Part shown: piece after piece, positions 25,669 to 35,304 of the stretch
How the letters are laid out: each line of letters starts with the position of its first letter
How positions within the stretch are numbered: the first letter of the stretch is position 1
Assembly: GCA_945935945.1 (NCBI GenBank)
Contig: CAMESA010000001.1
Coordinates: forward strand, 71,982 to 135,981
Origin: an uncultured Mollicutes bacterium
GTDB taxonomy: Bacteria; Bacillota_I; Bacilli_A; RFN20; CAG-826
DNA length: 64,000 nucleotides
Direction: 5' to 3'
Made by a program: the position numbers and the translations under genes
Notes under the pieces: model-generated
Told to the model about the DNA's origin: nothing
What the model saw: the letters and a program-made list of their open reading frames with translations, nothing else
Database searches by the model: none

Positions 25669-28600
25669 CTATAATTCATCAAGTAACATATGGTACAAGA
25701 ATGTTCTCTTGTGCTTGATGTTACTTGTTCTGATAGCTCTATTGAGTGCTTTGGTCTCAAAAATAAAACTACATTTCTTCTTGGCTCTGGTTATGCCAGT
25801 GTAAACTTGCTCTCTATTGAGCATTGTAAAATGTGAGTAGTCTACACAGTAGATTAGATAAGGGATTCCTGACCCTTGACAATTCCAACCATAAAAACCA
25901 TTTTGAATGAATTGATGAGTAATTGGCATGGTAATGCAGTAGCATTGTGCTTGCACACTTTCAATGGAGGCAACGGAATCGAGTAGCACAGTGTTTGACG
26001 TCAACATTTCTAATAGTTCAACGTCTTCGTTGTGAAATGTGTTATCCTTACATAGTTCCAACAAGTCTAAACACAATCTCAAAGATGCCCTTCCTCTGCT
26101 TTTTGCCTTAGAAATTCTATTGTTGATGGATTTACCTTTGACGCCCATTTCTTTTGCTACTCTAAATACAGTTTTGTCTAATCCCTCTATTGATTTCAAA
26201 TAAAACTGTTTGTCTATTGTTTTGTCATTGCTTAATCTTTGTTTTTTAAAATGTGAAATAAAATTAATTTCTCTCTTAAAAACAGCGAGACTATTTTTAT
26301 AAATATAAAGGACATAATGTTTAGTTTTTTTACCCTGTGGAGTTGTGATATCTCTAATTTTGAAGGTCGATACGATTCCAATATTTAATAACATTTGCTG
26401 AGTAGTCTTAATCATGTTTTGAGAACGTAGTTGTAGTTCAATGTGATCAACAACACCCTTTTTAACATTTACGCTTCCATCTTCAAATAAAGCTTGCAAA
26501 AAGGCTTTCACACACTCTTTATTTGACTGTAATATTTCTTTAGGAATAGATTTTTTATTTGGTTGAATACCCTCAATATTCTTTAAAAACGATAAAATAT
26601 GTTTACTAGCACACTCAACTTTCCACATGCCAAGCCCTTCTTCTTTTGTAGGGGGAATGTGGTAAATTAGGTGTTTGCAAGGGTATCCAAACAATTCTTC
26701 AACCGTTTCACAAAACAAATCCACGACTTCTCTCCATTGTTTCCCAAAAGAAAAACCACTACCAGTTAAATATCCATCTGCACACATAAAGCCTAGAAAT
26801 CTGGCAAAAGTAGGCGTCATTTCCGTTGGAAGATTGTATATCTTGCTTCTCACGTCAATGTCTCCCACTTCATACCAATTACGAGGTAAATATTTCAATT
26901 CCCCAAAAACTTCTTGCCCCTTACTTAATATCATAGTATCCTTGTTTTTAATTTCATTTGATTGTTTAACGACTATTGTACCTTTGTCGTAATCAAAAAC
27001 GTTAAATCTATGATCTTTTGTGCAAGTTATTTCGTACCCATAGTTTGTTGTTATTTTGAGACAATCATTTAACCCAGCATTGTAGAAATGGCTTGGCTTC
27101 TCCATCTCTTTACCATTGAATACTTTTATATCACTTTCCTTCAATTCCACATAATCACCATCTAATGTATTGGTATCTAGATCAATTAATTGTTTCATCC
27201 CTTTGTTCGTGTAAATCCATGTATCGCCTGTTAAGCACTTGTGTGTGGTGATAGCATAAGCCAAATCTATACTTCTTAACTGTTCACCGTCAAGCGTAAC
27301 TTCACCAATGTTGTAGAAGTCTACAACGATGGTTTTCTCTTCCACATCTACACTAATGACTTCACCCATGTTTCCATTAAAGATATTTGGTTCAGTCTTG
27401 TAGTTATTCTTTAGGTTAATTACCTTATCACCTTTATAAATAGTATATGTCTCTTTACCTACTCCCAACTCAATACCATTACCACGCCTACGTTTAGGTA
27501 ATACAATGTCTTGAACAAGTTGATTAACTTTGTAGCATGACGTACCATTTGACTTTGTAGGCAATACAACACCCACTTGTGATATGTCTTTACACTCTTG
27601 ATACATCTCTTTGAACTCTCGAATAATCAAATCAATAGAAGGTTTAGTTTCACCTTTCTCACAACTAAATCCAATCATTTTCAAGTCTTGCAATTCACCT
27701 AAAATCTCTTCACCAACCCAAGAGTCTTTGTATTGACATTTAGCTTCTGCAACACCGATTGAAAACGGAATGACACCAGACTTAGCACCTTGTCGGTGAA
27801 TCTTATCAAATGTGACACAAGGTAAAATCTCACTATCAATAATATCTTTCATGATATTTCCAATTCCAATAGATTCTAATTGGTTGGTATCGCCTAGCAT
27901 AACTAATTTTGATCCAGTCGGAATAGCTTCTAGTAGACTTAGGAATAAGGAAGCGTCAACCATTGAAGCTTCATCTAAAATAATCATGTTGTAATGAAGT
28001 GGATTGTTAGCATTATGCACAAATCCTTTTTGTGGTTGATACTTCAATAGTCGGTGAATTGTATATCCATCTTGACCTGTAATATCTGATAAATTGACCG
28101 AAGCCTTGCCTGACAATGCGCATTGAGCAAATGAGTAAAATTCACCTTCAAGGCATGATAGTAAACCTGCAACAGAGCTTGATTTACCCGCACCTGCAAA
28201 GCCTCGAATAATCGTGACGTTATTCTCCATAATGGCAAAGACACCTTCTAATTGTCGTTCGGTGAATTGCCAGCCTTGTTTAGCTTCTTGACGTTTGATA
28301 CGCTTTAAAGCAGTTTCTCTATCCATTTGGATATTGTTGTGACCACTTAGTAAACGTTTAATATGATAGGCAATATCTCGCTCGGTTTCATAATACTCCT
28401 TCAATGCAAAAGTATCATCTTCTGAACCTTGCATATAAATAACTTTTCCTTCTTCGACTAGCTTATCTAGTTCTTTGTCTAATAGGTTCATATCTTCCAA
28501 ATTAAGTTGCTCAATAATTGCATCTTCAAGTAAACTCAATGTTGTATATGTATGCCCTTGTTCACCAATGGATTCAAGGTGATATAGAATAAATGCTCGA

Positions 28601-29292
28601 ATAGTACGAGGATCATGTTCACCAATTCCTAATAATTGAGCAATTTCATCGGCTTTAGAGAAACCAATGCCTTTTACCTCTTCTGCCAATATATATGGAT
28701 TCTTCATGATCTTCTCCAATGCCACGTCAGATGATTTGTAATGTTGTGTCAACTTGTGAGCCATATTTGGTGTCAAACCAAGTTTAATCAACTCAGCATG
28801 GGCACTACCACAATCCTTACACTCGATATATCGCTTAATCATCTTCTCGGCAGTTTTAACACCAACACCTTTGACCTGACATAAAGATTCAATATCCTCT
28901 TTATCAAATGCTTCAAATGGATCATCTAATGCTTTATACATTTCATCTATTTGACGTTCAGTTAGGAATAAACTTAGAAAATCACGTTTATCCCCATTTG
29001 TCTTTAATGGTCGATATTCTTGACTATATACAACTTCATATTGCCATTCATTGTATTTATCATTAAACACTTTCTTACCATGAACAATATAGGTTGAATT
29101 ATCATCTCGCATTAAGACTTGATTCCCAATTAGACTAACTTCGCCTCTACCAAATTCAAATCCGTCTTCAGTTGCTTTCTCAACAATTTGAACTCGATTG
29201 ATTTGCCAAGAACCACCCTCAACATCTTTGAGTTTGGTCGGATAGAATCGTCTAATAAATTTTACTTTAAATTTATAAATTGTATCAGACAC
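25669..29292 (-). CDS. recD2: RecD2-type DNA helicase interrupted by an intein
   Basis: A 1207-residue precursor with about 755 extein residues after splicing. The N-terminus has an OB-like region and helix-hairpin-helix repeats (LCQVKGVGVKTAEKM, EEVKGIGFSKADEIAQLL). Walker A is GFAGAGKSS (~residue 369), Walker B is ILDEASM, and late motifs include LAYAITTHK...CQGSG and VYTGITRAKKKC. It is a 5'-3' SF1B helicase for repair or replication. The intein sits in the THK-S/CQGS helicase motif. Start is GTG 29292, with GGAGAGGTG upstream. It heads the transcript that includes the Dam methylase. Confidence 0.93.
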   Translation of the reverse strand: MSDTIYKFKVKFIRRFYPTKLKDVEGGSWQINRVQIVEKATEDGFEFGRGEVSLIGNQVLMRDDNSTYIVHGKKVFNDKYNEWQYEVVYSQEYRPLKTNGDKRDFLSLFLTERQIDEMYKALDDPFEAFDKEDIESLCQVKGVGVKTAEKMIKRYIECKDCGSAHAELIKLGLTPNMAHKLTQHYKSSDVALEKIMKNPYILAEEVKGIGFSKADEIAQLLGIGEHDPRTIRAFILYHLESIGEQGHTYTTLSLLEDAIIEQLNLEDMNLLDKELDKLVEEGKVIYMQGSEDDTFALKEYYETERDIAYHIKRLLSGHNNIQMDRETALKRIKRQEAKQGWQFTERQLEGVFAIMENNVTIIRGFAGAGKSSSVAGLLSCLEGEFYSFAQCALSGKASVNLSDITGQDGYTIHRLLKYQPQKGFVHNANNPLHYNMIILDEASMVDASLFLSLLEAIPTGSKLVMLGDTNQLESIGIGNIMKDIIDSEILPCVTFDKIHRQGAKSGVIPFSIGVAEAKCQYKDSWVGEEILGELQDLKMIGFSCEKGETKPSIDLIIREFKEMYQECKDISQVGVVLPTKSNGTSCYKVNQLVQDIVLPKRRRGNGIELGVGKETYTIYKGDKVINLKNNYKTEPNIFNGNMGEVISVDVEEKTIVVDFYNIGEVTLDGEQLRSIDLAYAITTHKCLTGDTWIYTNKGMKQLIDLDTNTLDGDYVELKESDIKVFNGKEMEKPSHFYNAGLNDCLKITTNYGYEITCTKDHRFNVFDYDKGTIVVKQSNEIKNKDTMILSKGQEVFGELKYLPRNWYEVGDIDVRSKIYNLPTEMTPTFARFLGFMCADGYLTGSGFSFGKQWREVVDLFCETVEELFGYPCKHLIYHIPPTKEEGLGMWKVECASKHILSFLKNIEGIQPNKKSIPKEILQSNKECVKAFLQALFEDGSVNVKKGVVDHIELQLRSQNMIKTTQQMLLNIGIVSTFKIRDITTPQGKKTKHYVLYIYKNSLAVFKREINFISHFKKQRLSNDKTIDKQFYLKSIEGLDKTVFRVAKEMGVKGKSINNRISKAKSRGRASLRLCLDLLELCKDNTFHNEDVELLEMLTSNTVLLDSVASIESVQAQCYCITMPITHQFIQNGFYGWNCQGSGIPYLIYCVDYSHFTMLNREQVYTGITRAKKKCSFIFETKALNRAIRTSNIKHKRTFLYHMLLDEL
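25882..27237 (-). mobile_element. Intein with LAGLIDADG endonuclease in RecD2
   Basis: 452 residues. It starts at Cys (CLTGDTWIYTNKG, block A), has TCTKDHRFNV (block B), two dodecapeptide motifs (FLGFMCADGYLT and FLQALFEDGSV), and ends at YGWN, followed by Cys+1 of CQGSG. The penultimate residue is Trp where His is usual. Removing it restores the helicase motif THKCQGSG. It is inserted at a highly conserved site, as inteins usually are. Confidence 0.93.
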
Positions 29293-29326
29293 TCTCTCAC
29301 CTCTCCTTATTAGTATTACATTTAGT

Positions 29327-29356
29327 ATTATATACTCTTGGGTTGTAAATTGTCAA
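29327..29356 (-). promoter_or_regulatory. Early promoter upstream of recD2
   Basis: TTGACA (29356-29351), 18-bp spacer, TATAAT (29332-29327), then ACTAAATGTAA. Confidence 0.85.
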
Positions 29357-29404
29357 CTAAATGATGAATAAAATTTAAAAAGTTGAATATAATAAATATG
29401 AGCA

Positions 29405-29435
29405 ATAAAAAAAGATAGAGAATAATCTCTATCTT
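29405..29435 (-). terminator. Terminator at the end of the 29.4-31.5 kb operon
   Basis: A perfect 10-bp stem (29412-29421 with 29426-29435), followed on the minus strand by TTTTTTTATTG. It overlaps the TAA stop of the gene before it. Confidence 0.85.
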
Positions 29436-29694
29436 ACTCACAATCAATAGCACTACTCATATCAATCCATGAAATAAACTCATTTAATTCAAAATCATAT
29501 TTCTCAATAGATCGAATCTCTCCACCCACATAATACTGCAACATTACGTCATATTCATCCTTGTAGGCTTGACCTTGTTTCTCCATCACTTGATATAAAA
29601 ATTCAATATTTAATGGAGTGATAGCAGACAACACCACAGTTCCTCCATCCATATTAAACTTCTCTTTCGCAATTAAAACAAATACTTCATTCAT
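29434..29694 (-). CDS. Small early protein of unknown function
   Basis: An 86-residue acidic protein starting MNEVFVLIAKEKF, with the recurring CAAGGAGAGATACAT leader before its ATG. It has mixed alpha/beta character, with no Cys, no membrane segment and no enzymatic motif. The C-terminus (LNEFISWIDMSSAIDCE) is acidic. It is the last gene of a transcript that begins at the promoter at 31552 and includes the ClpP-like protease. Small acidic early proteins often act on host factors, but nothing here shows that. Confidence 0.6.
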   Translation of the reverse strand: MNEVFVLIAKEKFNMDGGTVVLSAITPLNIEFLYQVMEKQGQAYKDEYDVMLQYYVGGEIRSIEKYDFELNEFISWIDMSSAIDCE

Positions 29695-29719
29695 ATGTAT
29701 CTCTCCTTGATTAACTCTT

Positions 29720-29890
29720 TTATTTACAATATTGAGTATAAACTTCTAGTGGCTCATTCTCATAGATATACTCACAAGCCTTATTAAGAATCTCTGTTTG
29801 TTGTTCTGTTGGTTGCATTGCTTCAGCACCCATATACACTCCTCCTAGAAAGACACAGACACACAATACACCAGTCAAAATAGCTTCCAT
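29720..29890 (-). CDS. Small membrane protein (56 aa)
   Basis: A short gene that is easy to miss. The ATG at 29890 follows an AAGGGGTTG site. It encodes 56 residues with an N-terminal membrane segment (AILTGVLCVCVFLGGVYMG) and a short acidic cytoplasmic or outer tail. A second in-frame ATG at 29833 also has an AGGAGGAGTG site, so a 37-residue soluble form could be made as well. It fits the 200-base gap between its neighbours and their orientation. Function unknown; it could act on the host envelope. Confidence 0.6.
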   Translation of the reverse strand: MEAILTGVLCVCVFLGGVYMGAEAMQPTEQQTEILNKACEYIYENEPLEVYTQYCK

Positions 29891-29903
29891 TACATTCAAC
29901 CCC

Positions 29904-30461
29904 TTAACGATTTAATAATTGTTTAACGCCAGACATTTTCACTTGTGCTTCAAGTTCCAATTCTTTCAACTTGATTTGCTTGTCAATCATAACCATTTCA
30001 TGCTCTTTCATTAATTCATAAGTAGCAACTTCAAAGGCTTGTTTGTTAGTAAGACCGGTATTCACTAAAGCTATATATTTACCACAGATTTCGGATACAC
30101 TATCAATACCTTTTACAACTAAATCAGGTTGGAATGAGTAGAAATCATTCATATCAACCATCTTAATAGGGTCAAGTACAATCGGTTGAGTATTTGGTTT
30201 AGATTCTTCAATCTCTTCTTCAAAATCTTCATCTTCCATTGTTTCTACAAGCTCATCAAACTTGGCTAAGATATTGGCTAAACCTTCTTCACCAATCTTA
30301 TCAACGATAGCATCTAACACTGGATGTAATTCTTTATCATTTAACTCTTCACTCATTACCATAAATTCTAAATATGTCATACCTGTTAAGTCAATTTCAT
30401 TTCCTTTGACAGTTACCTTAATTCCTTCTAATTCTTTAATTACATCGTTTAATTTTACCAT
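29904..30461 (-). CDS. Acidic early protein of unknown function (185 aa)
   Basis: An 185-residue acidic protein. The N-terminal ~65 residues are helical and charged (KLNDVIKELEGIKVTVKGNEI, YLEFMVMSEELND). A Glu-rich linker lies near residues 70-85 (MEDEDFEEEIEESK). The C-terminal ~100 residues are helical (GLTNKQAFEVATYELMKEHEM) and end in a likely coiled coil. No Cys clusters or known motifs are visible. The leader is AAAGGAGAGAATACAC. Its place among ClpP-like, zinc-binding and small proteins suggests host takeover, by position only. Confidence 0.65.
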   Translation of the reverse strand: MVKLNDVIKELEGIKVTVKGNEIDLTGMTYLEFMVMSEELNDKELHPVLDAIVDKIGEEGLANILAKFDELVETMEDEDFEEEIEESKPNTQPIVLDPIKMVDMNDFYSFQPDLVVKGIDSVSEICGKYIALVNTGLTNKQAFEVATYELMKEHEMVMIDKQIKLKELELEAQVKMSGVKQLLNR

Positions 30462-30479
30462 GTGTATTCTCTCCTTTGA

Positions 30480-30680
30480 TTACATTTCAATAGTTCTGTC
30501 TTGCATTGCATAGTAAGCTTCTCCATACTGCTCATATGCTTTCTCATCCGCTTTCATTTGTTTACAAAAATAAATTGTTCGTTTAATCAATTGTTTTTTG
30601 AATAACATATGTAGATATCCATGACCAGTGAATTTCTTACTCTCTTTGACAAACCAAAACGCATCTTTAATTGTTTGCAT
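30480..30680 (-). CDS. Small basic early protein (66 aa)
   Basis: 66 residues starting MQTIKDAFWFVKESKKF, with a TAGGAGAATGTAT leader. It is basic in the middle (LFKKQLIKRTIYFCKQ) and helical throughout. I chose ATG 30680 because it gives the usual spacing and the CATATG-like context seen in this genome; a longer frame to 30749 would overlap the end of the ClpP-like gene. No domain is recognised. Confidence 0.55.
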   Translation of the reverse strand: MQTIKDAFWFVKESKKFTGHGYLHMLFKKQLIKRTIYFCKQMKADEKAYEQYGEAYYAMQDRTIEM

Positions 30681-30696
30681 ATACATTCTCCTACCT

Positions 30697-31299
30697 CTAT
30701 AAATTAACAATCTTATGTGCAATACCTTTGTCAACACACTCTTGAGCATTATACCAAATATCTGTGTTAGTTACATAAGGTCGTGCAATTTCTTCCTCTG
30801 TCATGTTTGTATTTGCTCGTAGGTAGTCATTGATTTTGCTTTCTAACATCTTAGTGAATCTCAAGTCAACTTCCATTTCTCGCACAGTCCCTCGTGTCAT
30901 TGATGAGCCTTGGTGATTTAGCAAGAAAGCAAACTCACTAACCGTTCGATGATTACCACCACAAAATAGTACAAAGCCACACGATGCCGCCATAGAATTA
31001 CAATGAGTATGCACTGTATAGCCAATCTCTTTTAGCTTTTCAATTACTTCAAGTAGTGAGAATAGGGCTAAGATAGAACCACCCTCAGTGCATAATGTCA
31101 ATCGGATGTATAACTCATCTTTTGGAGTATTCATTAGATTGTCATATGTACGAACCTTATCTAGTAGATCGATAATCTCATAGCAATACTCACGAGTAAA
31201 TGCTTTATTGAAATGAATATTTCGTGTTTCCAATACTTGCACAATATCATTTGTCACAACTTGTTGCATAGGCATTGGGTTGTTCTTTGTGTTGTTCAT
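30697..31299 (-). CDS. ClpP-like serine protease
   Basis: A 200-residue ClpP-fold protein. Catalytic residues are visible: Ser in MAASCGFVLFCGG (nucleophile, ~residue 107), His in LLNHQGSS, and Asp in TNTDIWYNAQECVDKG. The TEGGSI stretch matches the ClpP oxyanion region. It probably cuts peptides or proteins in the cytoplasm. In phages such proteases usually mature the head and lie beside capsid genes; here it is in the early region, which hints at host-protein turnover. ATG 31299 has AGGGG eight bases away. It overlaps no gene. Confidence 0.82.
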   Translation of the reverse strand: MNNTKNNPMPMQQVVTNDIVQVLETRNIHFNKAFTREYCYEIIDLLDKVRTYDNLMNTPKDELYIRLTLCTEGGSILALFSLLEVIEKLKEIGYTVHTHCNSMAASCGFVLFCGGNHRTVSEFAFLLNHQGSSMTRGTVREMEVDLRFTKMLESKINDYLRANTNMTEEEIARPYVTNTDIWYNAQECVDKGIAHKIVNL

Positions 31300-31304
31300 A
31301 TCTC

Positions 31305-31514
31305 TCACCCCTTGAATGCTTTCATTTTGAAGTCACCATGTCGTTTCATATTGCCTTGAGTCATGGTCTCGTAATAATTATTGTTAAATGTCAGGTCTTT
31401 CTCAACATTGGCTTTATTGCGTTTGTATGTATTTATTACTTTGTTTACTACATAGGTTTGACATTTTGAATGACAACCTACATAACGTTTAGTGCAATCT
31501 TTGCAACACTTCAT
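31305..31514 (-). CDS. Small Cys-rich zinc-binding early protein
   Basis: 69 residues. The N-terminus MKCCKDCTKRYVGCHSKC has five Cys and a His in a pattern common in small Firmicutes phage and prophage proteins, probably binding zinc. The rest is helical and basic with Asn-rich stretches. The leader is AAGGAGAGAAGTAAA. It is the first gene after the promoter at 31552-31580, with the ClpP-like gene six bases downstream. The function of this family is not known to me. Confidence 0.7.
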   Translation of the reverse strand: MKCCKDCTKRYVGCHSKCQTYVVNKVINTYKRNKANVEKDLTFNNNYYETMTQGNMKRHGDFKMKAFKG

Positions 31515-31551
31515 TTTACTTCTCTCCTTATCTCTCTTGACTACATTTACT

Positions 31552-31580
31552 ATTTTATACTAGAGATTGACAAAAGTCAA
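31552..31580 (-). promoter_or_regulatory. Early promoter upstream of the zinc-protein/ClpP-like operon
   Basis: TTGACT (31580-31575), 17-bp spacer, TAAAAT (31557-31552), then AGTAAATGTAG. The -10 is weaker than consensus, as at dut. Confidence 0.82.
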
Positions 31581-31634
31581 CCTCCAATATATAAAAAGTT
31601 TAAAGCTATGTATTATGTTTAATAGTTATATGTA

Positions 31635-32414
31635 TTATCCGACCTTTAGCCCATTTTTAGTTAATCTATCCTCTGCAAAATCACACTGGTCTTTGGATAG
31701 TTCTGTTCCTAGGTAATTCATTGATAAATTCTGACAAGCTACTGCTGTTGTTCCTGTACCCATAAACGGGTCATACACAACATCTCCTTGTTTTGCGTAA
31801 ATGCCTAAAATCTTTTCGCACAATTCACTTGAATAGGTTGCTTTATTTAATTTGCAAGTACCGTCATTGTTTTTTGCTTCAACAAAGTTGAATACATTTT
31901 CATAGTAGGCTTGACCTGTTTTTGAATAACTCTTAACTTGCTTATTACAATTGAACGTTTTAAATTCATCTTTTCGGCAAAATACAAATACGTGTTCCAC
32001 AATGCGAGTTAACTTATTCTTACTAACGTTGTTTGGTAAAGCCGATTTCTTTTTCCAAATAATATCGTCCGCGACAATCCAATTGGTATTACGCATAATA
32101 TCTGAAATAACGTGCCACATCATATGTGTGTTTTCAGAAGAATATGATAGGTTATAAAGCACGCATCCATTTTCTTTTACAGCTCCATCCAACTTTTTAA
32201 ATAACTCAATTGTAAAGCTGATATAATCCTCCTCGGTTTCAAACTCTTGGTAAACGTCATATCTTCGCTCATGGTTTTTCATAGCTCTTTCCTTGTCTCC
32301 GCTATGTTTTCGCTCCGTTCCGTAAGGTGGCGATGTCATCACCACGTCAATCATCTTGTCACACTTTTCCAAGAACTCTAAGCAATCCATATTATAAATC
32401 TTATTTAATTCCAT
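31635..32414 (-). CDS. DNA methyltransferase, beta class (SPPY)
   Basis: A 259-residue methylase. Motif IV is TSPPYG near residue 30 and motif I is YDPFMGTGTTAVAC near 215, so the motif order is IV-then-I, as in beta-class enzymes. A Ser-Pro-Pro-Tyr motif is common in N4-cytosine methylases but occurs in some N6-adenine ones, so the target base is uncertain. It is a single-gene unit with its own promoter (32454). It probably protects phage DNA against host restriction. No cognate nuclease is present. Confidence 0.85.
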   Translation of the reverse strand: MELNKIYNMDCLEFLEKCDKMIDVVMTSPPYGTERKHSGDKERAMKNHERRYDVYQEFETEEDYISFTIELFKKLDGAVKENGCVLYNLSYSSENTHMMWHVISDIMRNTNWIVADDIIWKKKSALPNNVSKNKLTRIVEHVFVFCRKDEFKTFNCNKQVKSYSKTGQAYYENVFNFVEAKNNDGTCKLNKATYSSELCEKILGIYAKQGDVVYDPFMGTGTTAVACQNLSMNYLGTELSKDQCDFAEDRLTKNGLKVG

Positions 32415-32453
32415 AATTCTCTCTCCTTTTTATGACTAATAATTACATTTACT

Positions 32454-32482
32454 ATTATATACTCTAGGTTGATAAATGTCAA
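32454..32482 (-). promoter_or_regulatory. Early promoter upstream of SPPY methyltransferase
   Basis: TTGACA (32482-32477), 17-bp spacer, TATAAT (32459-32454), then AGTAAATGTAA. Confidence 0.88.
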
Positions 32483-32497
32483 CCGAAATTGAGAATT

Positions 32498-35304
32498 TTA
32501 TTCATCGATTAATTGTCTCTCTTCTACAATACCAACGATGCCATCTTCATATACGTTATCAATCTTGTAAATTGTATGTGAATATAGTGAGTTTTTGTAA
32601 TTCTTGCATCTGAAAATATCACCATCTCTATACCCATGTGCAAACAACAATGTTCCTTTTTTTAGCCAAGATCCGTCAACAACAACATTCTTACCAGTTT
32701 CTTCGTCTTTGAAAGATATGTTTCTGTCATAGTGAGAAAAAGCGCCTTTCCCTATCTTTACTAAAACAACGCCTTGCTCTGTTAAAAGTCTTACAGAATC
32801 CCAGTTTTTAACTTTCTCAAGAACAACTCCACAGATTCTATGCAATTCAAACTTGGGAATATGTCGTGTCTCGCCAGTTTGTTTGTCGATACGCTCCCAC
32901 ATATCAACCACGTTTGGAACTTCAGCCATTGAGAAAAAGTCCTCAATTCCGTATAGCTCTTTGTTAATGTGAGCTAATTCATGGTCACTATGATACATGG
33001 CTAGACTTTCAAATTCCCAAGTTGCTTGTGACCCCTGCATATGGACATTTTTAACGTCTGTAAACAATGATTCATTGTAGGCTTGTAATAAGTCATCACT
33101 ACGCATAAAATCCAATAGACGGGCAATCTTGCGTTTGTAGACACCTTCAAACGAGTCTTTACTCGTAGCACCACTTTCAACCCAAATGGCATTTGGATAG
33201 TAGTCGCCATTGTCTTCCACATACTCCCAATGTTTCCCTTGTTGCAATTCTGGAAACATATTAAAGAAAGCATCAACAACCTCTTGTGTATCTACCTCAT
33301 CTACTCCGTCTAGTAAATACCACTTTTTAGACTTTGTGACTTTATATCCATTTTCTTTGTGGAATGGTAGATCGCCATCATTGGCTTTCTTACCTTGACG
33401 TAAGTATTCTCTAAAATCATAGTACATTAATTCATCATCATAATCACTAGGGATCAACCCACGATTGATTAATTGATCTAAATTAGATGTGGTGATTGAT
33501 TTCTTATCTGGGTATTCCATATGTAGATATTCTTCCAACACTTCTTGACGAGTCTTGTTAGGCTCAACAGTATCGAATGCCCCACCTTTAATTAAGTTAA
33601 TCATTTGTTCTTTACTGATTAATGCTTTCTTTTGAACCTTACCATCCTTGGTTTTAACCTCTTGTTTAACCAAATGCAATCTATCATGAAAATCTTTCAT
33701 TGAAGCATATGGTCGATTAGCCATGATAATTTCAGCAGTCTTGTTGTTAATTGATGAAATACCTTTTAGACCATAGATGATAGAGTTGGTTGATTCATCT
33801 GGTTTGAATCCAACAATAGCTTTATTAATGTCTGGCAAGGAAATGTCTACACCTTGTTTTTGAAGTGTTGCAATAGCTCCACCCATTGCTCCAAAGTTTG
33901 TCATCTTCTCTTTACCTTCTTCATCATCTTCTTCCGTATCTTGCTCAACAGTTCCACTCTCTGTTAGTAACACAGATGTGTTCCAATAAATAGGTGGATA
34001 AGATGTAATCAATTCAAGCTCCTGAACTAAAATCATTGAATATCCAATGGTATGTAGGATTGAGAAAGCGTACCCAAACTGCATACTAAACTGAACATTC
34101 CAAATATAGTCTAAGAACACTTTGCGAGTGCCTAATTGCTCTCCACACTCGTAAAATAGCTTCTTAGCTTTCTCTAATACATTTGCCTTCTTCTTGGCAA
34201 TCGCTTTGCGAGCAATGTTTGAGCGTGGTACGTCAAAATTGGCAACTTGTGGGTCTTGTGTTAGTAACATTAATCCCTCTTGTGAAGATAATGTTCCACA
34301 GTCTTTGTCTAAATGCTTATGCAAAATAGCTCGTTCTTCTTCATTTAACCCATAAGTAATCATCTCTTGTTCCCACTGTTCGGGATTATCACGTAGGCGA
34401 ACATATCTATCACTAGGTTGTTCTCCATCTGACATAAGACGCATGAGAGAGTTTGTATTGGCTAATTCAAGCAATGATTGAGGTTTGATTCTGTGTAGTA
34501 CCTTTTGCGACACAGGAGTATCAAATTGGAAAGCATTTAATAATAACCCGTCACCCAATGCTTTATAATATTTCGGATTGTCATAATCTAAATTGTTTGG
34601 ATGAATACTTGCTCTATATGTATCTCGTAGATTGCCTTTCCACTCAATGTGACCATGCTCAACCAATAGTTCCATTGTGTTCTGAATTAGTGACATCCCC
34701 TCTGTGACTAAGAAATCATACTTAAGACCTCCGCACATCTCACAATCACCTAGGTCAAATTGAGTTGTGATCTCGCCGTTTGGTGATTTCATTAAAGCAC
34801 AGCAATCAACAATATCTTTGTGTGGAATAACACCTGCTGCGTGAGAAGATCGACCAGAAATCAATCCCTCAACCCCTAGAGCTACATCAATTAATGTTGG
34901 GTATCTGTCCACTTGTCGAACAAACTCAGCGATAGGAGCTAAACCTTTATCTTCGTTACCATAGTAGCAATCATGCAAACTTCGTACTGCTCCTCGGTCT
35001 GTTGGAATTAGAGATGATAAATATAAACGCTCATCAACTCCAAGACCTAAGCCACGACAAGCTGTTTGTAATGCACTTTTGCTTGTTTCCGTCTTATATG
35101 TTCCAACTCGTACCAAATCCCCATCAATCGACTTCATATAGTCACGACATTTATTGAATACAAGATTACGTTTATGAGATGGAATATCTATATCAATATC
35201 CGGCAATTCAACCTTGTTGCGTTCAATAAACCTCCAATGAGGCATATCGACTGGCATTTCTAGCGGATTTAATTGCACAATTTCAAGCAAATAATTAATT
35301 AAAA
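32498..35304 (-). CDS. dnaE: DNA polymerase III alpha subunit (DnaE-type), exon 2
   Basis: Encodes residues ~443-1376. It begins FLINYLLEIVQLNPLEM after splicing, the conserved stretch just after GSAAG. The palm carries LPDIDIDIP (two catalytic Asp) and GLKYDFLVT (third Asp). Thumb, fingers and a helix-hairpin-helix-like region (YGLKGISSINNKTAEII) follow, and the C-terminus looks OB-like. It is a family-C replicative polymerase. Unspliced RNA would not give an active enzyme. The total spliced length of 1376 residues is longer than E. coli DnaE (1160). Confidence 0.93.
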
